In this document: positions 1 to 7,419 of the stretch, piece by piece
Position numbering within the stretch: the stretch's first letter is position 1
How the letters are laid out: each line of letters begins with the position of its first letter
Assembly (NCBI GenBank): GCA_030066015.1
Contig: JASJCL010000016.1
Coordinates: forward strand, 1-64,000
DNA from: Desulfosarcinaceae bacterium
Lineage (GTDB): Bacteria; Desulfobacterota; Desulfobacteria; Desulfobacterales; Desulfosarcinaceae
Reading direction: 5' to 3'
DNA length: 64,000 nt
Made by a program: the position numbers and the translations under genes
The notes under the pieces: generated by a model
Told to the model about the DNA's origin: nothing
Seen by the model: only the letters and a program-made list of their open reading frames with translations
Databases searched by the model: none

Positions 1-948
1 CGGCTGATTTTCAAGCACTGCCTGGGCCATAAATTGAAACACGGCGTTTTGATCCATGCGGGCTTCTTTTTAGGCCCGCAGCAGTTTTATGATGCCCTCA
101 ATGCGATGAGTGAAGAAGAACGCAAATGCATCTATATGACCAGTGTGCTCAACGTCAACCAGCTTTATGAAAATGAATACGGTAAAGAAGAGCTTAGAGT
201 CCTGCAGCGTCAACATGCGCGGTTTGTCAATGCCACCCTGATGGTTACGCTGTCCGGCGCTGTCGTTTCGGATGGCCTTGATAACGGCCAGGTGGTCAGT
301 GGTGTCGGGGGGCAATACAATTTTGTCTCCATGGCCCATGCCCTGCCGGGTGGTCGCTCCATCCTGATGGCGAAAAGCACCCGCAGCAAAGGTGAGACCG
401 TTAGTTCCAATGTCGTCTGGAACTATGGGCACATCACCATTCCGCGGCATCTAAGAGACTTTATCATTACGGAATACGGAATAGCCGATCTACGCGGTAA
501 AAATGATAAAGATATTATCACCGCACTGCTCAACATCACCGATTCTCGCTTTCAGGAAGGGCTGCTGGGCAAGGCCAAAGCGGCCAAAAAAATCCCCAGA
601 AACTACGCGATTCCCGATCTGTTTCGGCATAACACGCCCCAACGAATATCCGACGATTTGGCCGCTTTCCGAAAAAAAGGATATTTCCCCGCCTTCCCCT
701 TTGGCACCGATTTTACGGACGAAGAATTGGTCATCGGCAAATCGTTGCGCCAATTGAAAGAGAAGCTGGCCGCCCAGAAGGTTCCGGTGCCGCTGCCAAG
801 TTTAGGGCAAGCCAAGAAAATGATTTCCGTACCCGATGCGGCGACGCCCTACTTGGCACGCTTGGCGCTCGATGCGCCTCAGACGGGCAAAGAGCGCTTG
901 ATGCAACGCATGGTCGTTTATGCGCTGTCCGCCAGCGGTCAGATATAG
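1..948 (+). CDS. Acetyl-CoA hydrolase/CoA-transferase family protein, C-terminal part (5' truncated by window)
   Basis: The frame is open from base 1, so the true start lies upstream; the TTG at 34 is only an internal codon. About 315 residues are visible and match the C-terminal domain of the acetyl-CoA hydrolase / CoA-transferase family (4-hydroxybutyrate or butyryl-CoA:acetate CoA-transferase relatives). Recognisable stretches are VSGVGGQYNFVSMAHALPGG, SNVVWNYGHITIPRHLRDFI and TEYGIADLRG, the last being the family signature. Such enzymes are cytoplasmic and move CoA between acyl groups or hydrolyse acetyl-CoA. The exact acyl substrate cannot be told from this part. It ends 46 bp before the carboxykinase-like gene on the same strand, so the two may be co-transcribed. 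Confidence 0.85.
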   Translation, partial: RLIFKHCLGHKLKHGVLIHAGFFLGPQQFYDALNAMSEEERKCIYMTSVLNVNQLYENEYGKEELRVLQRQHARFVNATLMVTLSGAVVSDGLDNGQVVSGVGGQYNFVSMAHALPGGRSILMAKSTRSKGETVSSNVVWNYGHITIPRHLRDFIITEYGIADLRGKNDKDIITALLNITDSRFQEGLLGKAKAAKKIPRNYAIPDLFRHNTPQRISDDLAAFRKKGYFPAFPFGTDFTDEELVIGKSLRQLKEKLAAQKVPVPLPSLGQAKKMISVPDAATPYLARLALDAPQTGKERLMQRMVVYALSASGQI

Positions 949-994
949 CGGTATGGAAGATAAACCCGCGCAAATGGTGCGCTAACGAGGAGAT

Positions 995-2665
995 ATGATG
1001 CCTGAGATCGCTGAACAGATGACGATCGATAGAAAAGAGGGCGTGCTCGACTTGTGGTCATTCGGTCAGAAGAACCTGAGGCACATTCATCGCAACCTCA
1101 CCACCGCGCAACTCTACGAACACATCATCAATAACCGCGAGGGGCAGATCGCCCAGCATGGAGCGATTGTGGTGCGCAGCGGGGATGGGGTAGAGCTGCC
1201 CCTGACGGATAAATATGTTGTCAAGGCGCCCACAGATGCCTCGGCAGCGCCTCATTCGGCCAATGAATTGGAAGCGGAGCAATTCACCCAGCTCGTGTAT
1301 CGTCTGATGGCGTATATCCAAAACAAAGAGGTCTATGTGCAGTATGCGCGCATTGGCTGTGGGCCGAAGGATAGCAGATCGGTTCGCTTTGTCACCGAAA
1401 CCGCCTGGCACAATCTGTTTGTCCGCAATATGTACACGCCGGTTGAGGGCGTCAGCGATTTCAGTGAATTCCGCGTCGATTTTTCGGTGGTCCATGTGCC
1501 CGGCTTCCGCGCGGATCCCCGTGTAGATGGTCTTCCGTCGACGGCTTTTGTGATGATCAACCTGAACCAGAAAATAATCTTCATTTGCGGTACCCATTAC
1601 GCCGGAGAGATCAAGCAGGCCGTTTTCAGCATGCTGAACTTTCTGGTCCCACCGGATGAAACCTTCCTGATGCGCTGTGCTGCCAATGTGGGGCCGGAGA
1701 AAGATGTGGCCATTTTCTTGGGCCGCGGCGGCAGCGGCAAGACCGCGTTGGCAGTGGATGGCCAAAGGCCCCTCATCGGTGATCATGTTCACGGGTGGAC
1801 GGCGGAGGGGCTGTTTGGTTTCGAACGCGGTGGGTATGCCAAGGTTCATCAGTTGACGGAAGCCAACGCCCCCCAGATTTATGCGTGCACACAGCGGTTT
1901 GGCACGATTCTGGAGAACGTCGCCATGGACTCGCTGTCGCGCCGCATCGACCTTGGCGATGGCCATTTAACACCCAACACCCGTGCAGCCTACCCGCTCA
2001 GTCATCTTGACAACTGGAAAGACACCGCCCTCTTTGGACATCCGAAACATCTTTTCCTGGTCACTTGTGATGCCTCCGGTGTGCTGCCCGCTTTGGCGCG
2101 GCTGACGACAGAACTGGCCGTCTATGCGTTCATGAGCGGTTATACCTCGCGACTGGACACACCCGAACCCACCGAAGCCGTTGCAGACTTGCGTTTCGAT
2201 GACTGCTTTGGCGCATCGACAGTGACACTGCCGGCGCACCTCTATGGGGAGCGCCTAATGGAAAAGATAGACCGCCATCAGGTGAGCTGTTGGCTGCTCA
2301 ATACGGGATGGATCGGCGAGCCGTGGTATCACGGCGAGCGCATAGATCTAGCGGTCAGCCGTGCATTGATCCATGCGGTGACTTCCGGCAGTTTGGAGGA
2401 TGTCGGTTTTGATATCGATCCGGTCTTCGGCTATGAAATCCCCACCGCCTGTCCGGGCGTGCCGGCGACCATCTTAGCCCCCCGGAAAGCGGCCCGGGAT
2501 GAAGCCGAATATGAGATTCGGGCCCACCAGCTGGCTAAAGCGTTAAGCCGAGGATTTGCCCGGTTTGAAGCCCAGATGCCGGAGAAGATGCGTCATCTCC
2601 TGGCGGCTGTAATATCATCTGATGATTCTTTTGATTTGCTCGAGAGCATGGGATTCAGCATCTAG
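995..2665 (+). CDS. pckA: ATP-type phosphoenolpyruvate carboxykinase homologue with altered metal-site residues
   Basis: The 556-residue protein aligns over its length with ATP-dependent PEP carboxykinase (oxaloacetate + ATP to PEP + CO2 + ADP). The P-loop is present as GRGGSGKTAL (residues 243-252), with K249 and T250 equivalent to E. coli K254 and T255, and NTRAAYP and SGYT also remain. The three protein ligands of the catalytic Mn2+ are replaced, at a constant offset of 5 from E. coli numbering: K213 is Q208, H232 is R227 and D269 is H264. The substrate-binding RSPKDK segment is absent and SGYTAKxAGTE has become SGYTSRLDTPE. Nucleotide binding looks possible, normal carboxykinase chemistry doubtful; it may be a paralogue with another role. 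GAGGAG precedes ATG 995, and ATG 998 gives equally good spacing. Confidence 0.8.
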   Translation: MMPEIAEQMTIDRKEGVLDLWSFGQKNLRHIHRNLTTAQLYEHIINNREGQIAQHGAIVVRSGDGVELPLTDKYVVKAPTDASAAPHSANELEAEQFTQLVYRLMAYIQNKEVYVQYARIGCGPKDSRSVRFVTETAWHNLFVRNMYTPVEGVSDFSEFRVDFSVVHVPGFRADPRVDGLPSTAFVMINLNQKIIFICGTHYAGEIKQAVFSMLNFLVPPDETFLMRCAANVGPEKDVAIFLGRGGSGKTALAVDGQRPLIGDHVHGWTAEGLFGFERGGYAKVHQLTEANAPQIYACTQRFGTILENVAMDSLSRRIDLGDGHLTPNTRAAYPLSHLDNWKDTALFGHPKHLFLVTCDASGVLPALARLTTELAVYAFMSGYTSRLDTPEPTEAVADLRFDDCFGASTVTLPAHLYGERLMEKIDRHQVSCWLLNTGWIGEPWYHGERIDLAVSRALIHAVTSGSLEDVGFDIDPVFGYEIPTACPGVPATILAPRKAARDEAEYEIRAHQLAKALSRGFARFEAQMPEKMRHLLAAVISSDDSFDLLESMGFSI

Positions 2666-2815
2666 CCGAATCAGTTCGCAGATGAGAAGCGCATCACCGA
2701 TAGGGATTTGCTGCAGGGTCGCTGCGGCGGCGGTTGAATCGAACCACTGTTCGGATGATGGGCGTACGTTTAACGCAATCCTGAATCGCGGCATCCGCCG
2801 GGATTTGGGATGTTA

Positions 2816-2868
2816 GATCCGTGAATCCGACGGGGGGGCTAGGGGGCCCCAATCCGGATTCACGGATC
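2816..2868. terminator. Perfect 14-bp inverted repeat between convergent genes
   Basis: GATCCGTGAATCCG (2816-2829) is repeated in perfect inverted form at 2855-2868 around a 25-nt G/C-rich loop that itself contains a GGGGG/CCCC fold. It lies between the 3' ends of two convergent genes, which fits a bidirectional terminator, although no U-tract follows on either strand. A mobile repeat element is an alternative. Confidence 0.45.
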
Positions 2869-2954
2869 GATATAGCAAATTCATACCTGTCCAAATACGC
2901 CTCAATCGCCATCCCACGAACCCGCTTCAGGCAAGCGCACTGGCCCGTCGACTG

Positions 2955-4304
2955 CTAAATCAAACCCTGGTCCTGCATGGCATTCACGACGCGCGTAAAC
3001 CCGGCGATATTGGCGCCCACCAGGTAGTTGCCGGCCTGGCCGAATTCGTCCGCCGTCTCCACACATTGGCGGTGAATGTTCTTCATGACGGCCCGCAGGC
3101 GTCCGTCCACCTCTTCGGCCGTCCAGTTCAGCAGCATGCGGTTCTGCGCCATCTCCAGCGCGGAGACGGCCACGCCCCCGCCGTTGGCGGCGGTGCAGGG
3201 AGCATAGCGCACATCACTGTCGAGAAAGATGTCCACCGCTTCTGGGGTGCAGGGCATGTCGGCCCCCTCGCAGACCAGCTGGACCCCGTTTCTGATCAAG
3301 TTGGCGGCGTCCTTGGCGTTGATCTCGTTCTCCGCCGCACAGGGAAAGGCGCAGTCGGCGGGGTGGTCCCAGAGGGGATTGTGGTCCAAGCCGCGATTCA
3401 CCTCCATGAAGGTCGCCTCGGAGTATTTGTCCACATACTCGTGGATGCGGCCGCGCTTGAGGTTCTTCAGCCGCTTGATGAAGGCCAGTTTGGCCGCATC
3501 GATCCCCTCCTCGTCGAAGATATGTCCGGTGCTGTCGGACATGGCCAGCACCTTGCCCCCCAGTTCGAGGATCTTCTCCGCCGTATGTTGGGCCACATTG
3601 CCCGACCCTGACACCAGGCAGGTCATTCCCTCCAGGGAGCGCCCCTCGGTGGCCAGGACCTCGGCGGCGAAATAGCCGATCCCGTAACCGGTGCTCTGGA
3701 GTCGCACGGCGCTGCCCCCCCAGCCCAGCCCCCGGCCGGTGAGGACGGCGGCATGTTTGCCGGTCTGTTTGCGATAGGCGCCGAAAAGGTAACCGATCTC
3801 CCGCACGCCCACCCCCATGCCGCCGCCGGGCACATCGATGTCTGGGCCGATGTGGCGGGCCAGTTCGGCCATGAAGCTCTGGCAGAAGCGCATCACCTCG
3901 TCATCCGATTTGCCCTTGGGCTCGAAATCGGATCCGCCCCGCCCGCCCCCGATGGGCAGGGTGGTGAGGGCGTTTTTGAACACCTGCTCGAAGGCCAGCA
4001 GCTTGAACGTCCCCAGACTGGCCGAGGGGTGGAAGCGCAGCCCACCCTTGTAAGGCCCCAGAACCCCGTTCATCTCCACCCGGAACCCGCGGTTGACCTG
4101 CACCTGGCCACTGTCGTCCATCCAGGGCACGCGAAAGATGAGGATCCGATCCGGCTCGATGAGGCGTTCGACAATGGCCTGGCGGGCCAGGCCGGGCCGG
4201 TTGTCCAGCACCGGCCGCACCCAGGAGAGCAGATGGGCCACCGCCTGGTGAAACTCCTGCTCCTGCGGATCTTTCTTCTCCAGCTCCTTGACAATGTCTG
4301 TCAT
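2955..4304 (-). CDS. gdhA: NADP-type glutamate dehydrogenase homologue with replaced catalytic residues
   Basis: ATG 4304 is chosen because GGAGG lies 8 nt upstream; it gives 449 residues, the normal hexameric GDH length. The family is clear from GPYKGGLRFHPS, GGSDFEPKGKSDDEVMRFCQ, the Rossmann motif SGSGNVAQ and the C-terminal GANIAGF. GDH interconverts 2-oxoglutarate + NH4+ and glutamate. The two residues known as catalytic in Clostridium symbiosum GDH differ here at a constant offset of 3: K125 (GGxKGGSDF) is R122 and D165 (DVPAGD) is G162, in DVPGGGMGVG. APGKAANAGG has also become APCTAANGGG. K110 (=K113) remains. It follows the FMN glutamate-synthase-like gene by 62 bp, probably one operon. 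It may have lost normal GDH activity or changed substrate. Confidence 0.88.
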   Translation of the reverse strand: MTDIVKELEKKDPQEQEFHQAVAHLLSWVRPVLDNRPGLARQAIVERLIEPDRILIFRVPWMDDSGQVQVNRGFRVEMNGVLGPYKGGLRFHPSASLGTFKLLAFEQVFKNALTTLPIGGGRGGSDFEPKGKSDDEVMRFCQSFMAELARHIGPDIDVPGGGMGVGVREIGYLFGAYRKQTGKHAAVLTGRGLGWGGSAVRLQSTGYGIGYFAAEVLATEGRSLEGMTCLVSGSGNVAQHTAEKILELGGKVLAMSDSTGHIFDEEGIDAAKLAFIKRLKNLKRGRIHEYVDKYSEATFMEVNRGLDHNPLWDHPADCAFPCAAENEINAKDAANLIRNGVQLVCEGADMPCTPEAVDIFLDSDVRYAPCTAANGGGVAVSALEMAQNRMLLNWTAEEVDGRLRAVMKNIHRQCVETADEFGQAGNYLVGANIAGFTRVVNAMQDQGLI

Positions 4305-4366
4305 TGGTCTCCTCCCATATGGTAAGCGCGCGAATAGTCGGCCCTGCGGTGCGGCCGGTGTCGCAC

Positions 4367-5950
4367 TCAGGCGTCGATGATCTCCATGGCCTCGTTGCGA
4401 TAGGCGTCCATGATGTAGGGCAGTCCCGTGATTTGGGCGCACTCCTGGCTGAGGGCGGCCAGATCGCGGCGGCTGATGTGTTCCACCGCCCAGCTGCGTG
4501 AACCGGCCATGAGCTGCTGGAGGCCGACCTTTATTTTGTCGGTCACATTGTAGATGCCGATGGCCCCCAAGGGCAGCTTCTCGACCTCACTGCCATACTT
4601 CTCCTTGAGGGTCTCGTAGTTCATGAAGATCTCCTCCTTGGTGTAGCCGTGCTTGGAGATGGTCGAGGGCAGTCCGCCGTCCTCGTCACGCAGCCACTTC
4701 TCGGCGTTCTTGCCCACCATCCCGGGAATCATGAGCGCCCGCCCCATACAGACCGCCTTGCAATAGGGCGCTCCCAGGGCAAGTGATTTAAAGACATGGT
4801 CTTCGCCCGAAAAACCGCCGGCAAAGGCGAGGTCGGGCACCGGACGGCCTTTGGCGGCCAGCCGCCCGCAGAGCTCGTAGGCCATGCTGTGGAGATGAAT
4901 GGCCGGAATCCCCCACTCGGTCATCATGCGCCAGGGGCTCATACCGGTGCCCCCGGGGGCGCCGTCGATGGTCAACAGATCGATGCCGGCATCGCTGGAC
5001 CAGCGGATCGCCATGGCCAGCTCCCGCATGGGATAGGCCCCGGTTTTGAGGGTCACCCGCTTGGCTCCCAGAGAGCGGACGCGCTCCACCTCCTGCATGA
5101 AGCCTTCCTGATCGACGAAGCCCAGACGGGAGTGGCGCTCGAACTGCTTCAGCGGACCCGCCTTGAAAGCGGCCTGGTTGGCCGGATCCTCCGGGTCGGG
5201 TGTGACGATATACCCCCGCTTTTTGAGTTCGATGGCGCGGCTGAGGGAATTGACCTTTATCTCGCCCCCGATGCACTTGGCGCCCTGGCCCCATTTCAAT
5301 TCGATGGTCTCCACGCCCAGTTTCTCGAGAACGTATTCGGCCACGCCGTTGCGCGTGTCCTCCACGTTGAGCTGAACCAGAATGTCGCCGTGGTCTTCCC
5401 GGTAGCGCCGGTAGAGTTCCACGCGGCGGTCCATCTCCGGCGATTTTACCACCTTGCCGTGGCTGCCGAACTCCAACTGCGGGTCCACCCCGCAGACGTT
5501 CTCCCCGCACACCAGGCTGATCCCGCTGATGGCCGCTCCGATGGCAAAATGCTCCCAGTTGTTGCGGGCGATGTCGGTGGAGCCCAGGGCGCCGGTGAAG
5601 ATGGGGACCTTCATCTTGACCTTGTGCTTCGTGCCGAAAACCGTTTCGGTATCCACCGCGGGAAAGGTGGCTTTGTCCGGATCGGCCGCCATCCCCCTGG
5701 CGCCGAGGGCGTAGCCCATGATGTTGAGGTGGCTGTAATCCACCGGATAGTCCTTGTCCGCACCGGCGGTGACGCTGCCGAAGGGTTGCGGGTAGAGCAG
5801 CTCGCGGCCGCGGAAGGTGGCCTGAAACAGATCGCAATTGCCCTTGCAGCCGTCGATGCAGCGGCTGCAGATACCCGATTGGGGGGCCACATCACGGGAG
5901 CGGTTCTTGGTCTGGAGAGATTCATTGGCATTGGCACGCTGCAGGTTCAT
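4367..5950 (-). CDS. FMN-binding glutamate-synthase-domain protein, glutaminase-less
   Basis: The 527-residue protein is the FMN/synthase domain of glutamate synthase without the N-terminal glutaminase domain. Family marks are IDGAPGGTGMSPWRMMTEWG, KWGQGAKCIGGEIK and ALGAPYCKAVCMGRALM. Near the N-terminus there is a cysteine cluster CSRCIDGCKGNC (CxxCx3Cx3C, about residues 28-39) that could hold an Fe-S centre. It starts at ATG 5950 behind GGAGGAG. Relatives occur in anaerobes and archaea as stand-alone glutamate synthases and as the FMN subunit of N-methylglutamate synthase. No glutaminase or NADPH-oxidoreductase subunit is nearby, so the amine donor and electron donor are unknown. The GDH homologue follows downstream. 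Confidence 0.85.
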   Translation of the reverse strand: MNLQRANANESLQTKNRSRDVAPQSGICSRCIDGCKGNCDLFQATFRGRELLYPQPFGSVTAGADKDYPVDYSHLNIMGYALGARGMAADPDKATFPAVDTETVFGTKHKVKMKVPIFTGALGSTDIARNNWEHFAIGAAISGISLVCGENVCGVDPQLEFGSHGKVVKSPEMDRRVELYRRYREDHGDILVQLNVEDTRNGVAEYVLEKLGVETIELKWGQGAKCIGGEIKVNSLSRAIELKKRGYIVTPDPEDPANQAAFKAGPLKQFERHSRLGFVDQEGFMQEVERVRSLGAKRVTLKTGAYPMRELAMAIRWSSDAGIDLLTIDGAPGGTGMSPWRMMTEWGIPAIHLHSMAYELCGRLAAKGRPVPDLAFAGGFSGEDHVFKSLALGAPYCKAVCMGRALMIPGMVGKNAEKWLRDEDGGLPSTISKHGYTKEEIFMNYETLKEKYGSEVEKLPLGAIGIYNVTDKIKVGLQQLMAGSRSWAVEHISRRDLAALSQECAQITGLPYIMDAYRNEAMEIIDA

Positions 5951-6305
5951 GCACTCCTCCTTGGGGCCTGGGGTGGACCCGCCGTTCTGAGATTAATGTG
6001 GTTTATGATGCGAACACCGACAATTAGTTCAGTAAAACTGAATAACTTTATTGGTGCCGCAATCATGTTTAAGCGATAGTTGGAAGAAGGTGAATAAAAA
6101 AATAATATCACATAATTTTAATATATTATATTTATCTAATGGGCACTTCAGAGGAGGCCCTGAAGGGACAGCCCAAGGGAGGCGTCCGTCGCCACATTGG
6201 AATTCTATTAAGTATTACTAACTTTGCTTGTCAAGGAAAAAGCGTATCTCCGACGGGTGGGGGTTCGTCGCGGAGTGACGGGGAATGGGTGGTTGGGGAG
6301 AATCC
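5951..6305. promoter_or_regulatory. AT-rich intergenic region with TTCAGT-AAA-ACTGAA palindrome
   Basis: This 355-bp stretch is far more AT-rich than its surroundings, especially 6060-6140, and holds no credible gene. A perfect 6-bp inverted repeat with a 3-bp centre lies at 6028-6042, inside a longer imperfect dyad 6026-6047, about 80 bp upstream of the glutamate-synthase-like gene. It is a candidate operator/promoter region for that minus-strand operon. The rest shows nothing recognisable; it is also downstream of the ABC ATPase gene. Confidence 0.4.
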
Positions 6306-7412
6306 TTATGCTGCTGGTGAATCGGGTACGCTCTCCGGAATCACAATTACTTCATCGGGCTGAATCCGAAGATCGACGGGTTGGTGGCGCTGAAATCGAG
6401 TACCGGTTGCGGGAGCGCGGGTGAAGATCCGTCCGACAGGCGTTTGGATGGCGTACTCGTACACCGCCCCCATGTAGGCACTTTGAACAATGGTGCCCGC
6501 AAGTGCTGTCCTGCGGCTTTCATCGGCGGCCTCTTTGGACACAATCTCAATGAATTCGGGCCGCAGGGAGAGTTGGACGGGCCCGTTCTCTACGGGCAGA
6601 TCCGCTCGATGGGAAACATCCAAATAGGTCTCGCCGATGGCCAACCACCGCTCCCCGCTTTGGCCGCCCAATTCGGCCGCCACCACATTGGACTCGCCGA
6701 TGAAATTGGCCACGAAGGCCGTCGCGGGGCGATGGTAGAGAGATTGGGGAGGGCCCTTTTGCTCAATGGCCCCTTGGCGCATAATGATGATTTCATCTGA
6801 TACCGCCAGCGCCTCGGCCTGGTCGTGGGTCACGTAGATGGCCGTGATGCCGGAGGCCTGCTGAAGCCGCCGGATATCCTCCCGCATACTGCGTCGCAAT
6901 TTGGAGTCGATGTTGCTCAAAGGTTCATCGAACAGCAGCACCTTGGGCCGCAGGACCATGGCGCGGGCCACTGCTACGCGTTGCTGCTGGCCGCCTGAGA
7001 GCTCGTTGGGGAAGCGGCGCTGGAAGCCGTCCATGGCCACCATCTCAAGGGCTTCCTTGACCCTCGCAGCGATGTCAGCGGCCGCCGCATTGAGAATCTT
7101 GAGACCATAGCCGACGTTTTGGGCCACCGTCATGTGGGGAAAGAGGGCGTAGGACTGAAACACCATGCCCACATCGCGACGAGTGGCCGACAAGTGGGTA
7201 ACCTCCTCGTCACCGAACCAGATCCGACCCGAAGTTGCTGGCTCCAGGCCAGAGACCAGGCGCAGCAGGGTGGTCTTACCGCAGCCCGAAGGCCCCAGGA
7301 GGGTCGTCAGTGCACCCGGGGCAAATTCAATGTCCACCGTATTGATGGCACACACCTTGCCGAACAATTTGGACACTTTCTCCAGAGAGATTTTTAGGGA
7401 GGTTCCGCTCAT
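6306..7412 (-). CDS. ABC importer ATPase, FbpC/PotA type
   Basis: The 368-residue nucleotide-binding subunit of a PotA/FbpC-type importer. It shows Walker A GPSGCGKTT, Q-loop FQSYALFPHM, signature LSGGQQQRVAVARA, Walker B VLLFDEPLSNID, the H-switch THDQAEALA and a C-terminal TOBE-like regulatory domain (about residues 285-360). ATG 7412 is preferred over the upstream in-frame codons: it follows the permease stop by 7 nt and lets the protein begin directly with the ABC domain. It forms an operon with the permease and binding protein upstream. The same NBD type serves Fe3+, thiamine, spermidine and aminoethylphosphonate systems, so the substrate rests on the binding protein. Confidence 0.9.
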   Translation of the reverse strand: MSGTSLKISLEKVSKLFGKVCAINTVDIEFAPGALTTLLGPSGCGKTTLLRLVSGLEPATSGRIWFGDEEVTHLSATRRDVGMVFQSYALFPHMTVAQNVGYGLKILNAAAADIAARVKEALEMVAMDGFQRRFPNELSGGQQQRVAVARAMVLRPKVLLFDEPLSNIDSKLRRSMREDIRRLQQASGITAIYVTHDQAEALAVSDEIIIMRQGAIEQKGPPQSLYHRPATAFVANFIGESNVVAAELGGQSGERWLAIGETYLDVSHRADLPVENGPVQLSLRPEFIEIVSKEAADESRRTALAGTIVQSAYMGAVYEYAIQTPVGRIFTRAPATGTRFQRHQPVDLRIQPDEVIVIPESVPDSPAA

Positions 7413-7419
7413 GGTCGCC

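Noticed and set aside
4788-5837. Arg/Gly/His-rich 349-residue frame inside the glutamate-synthase-like gene
   Set aside because: It is on the same strand, fully nested in the real gene, with low-complexity composition typical of an out-of-frame shadow.
6139-6424. Short plus-strand frames upstream of the ABC ATPase 3' end
   Set aside because: No ribosome binding site or motif, and they run into the ATPase gene on the other strand.
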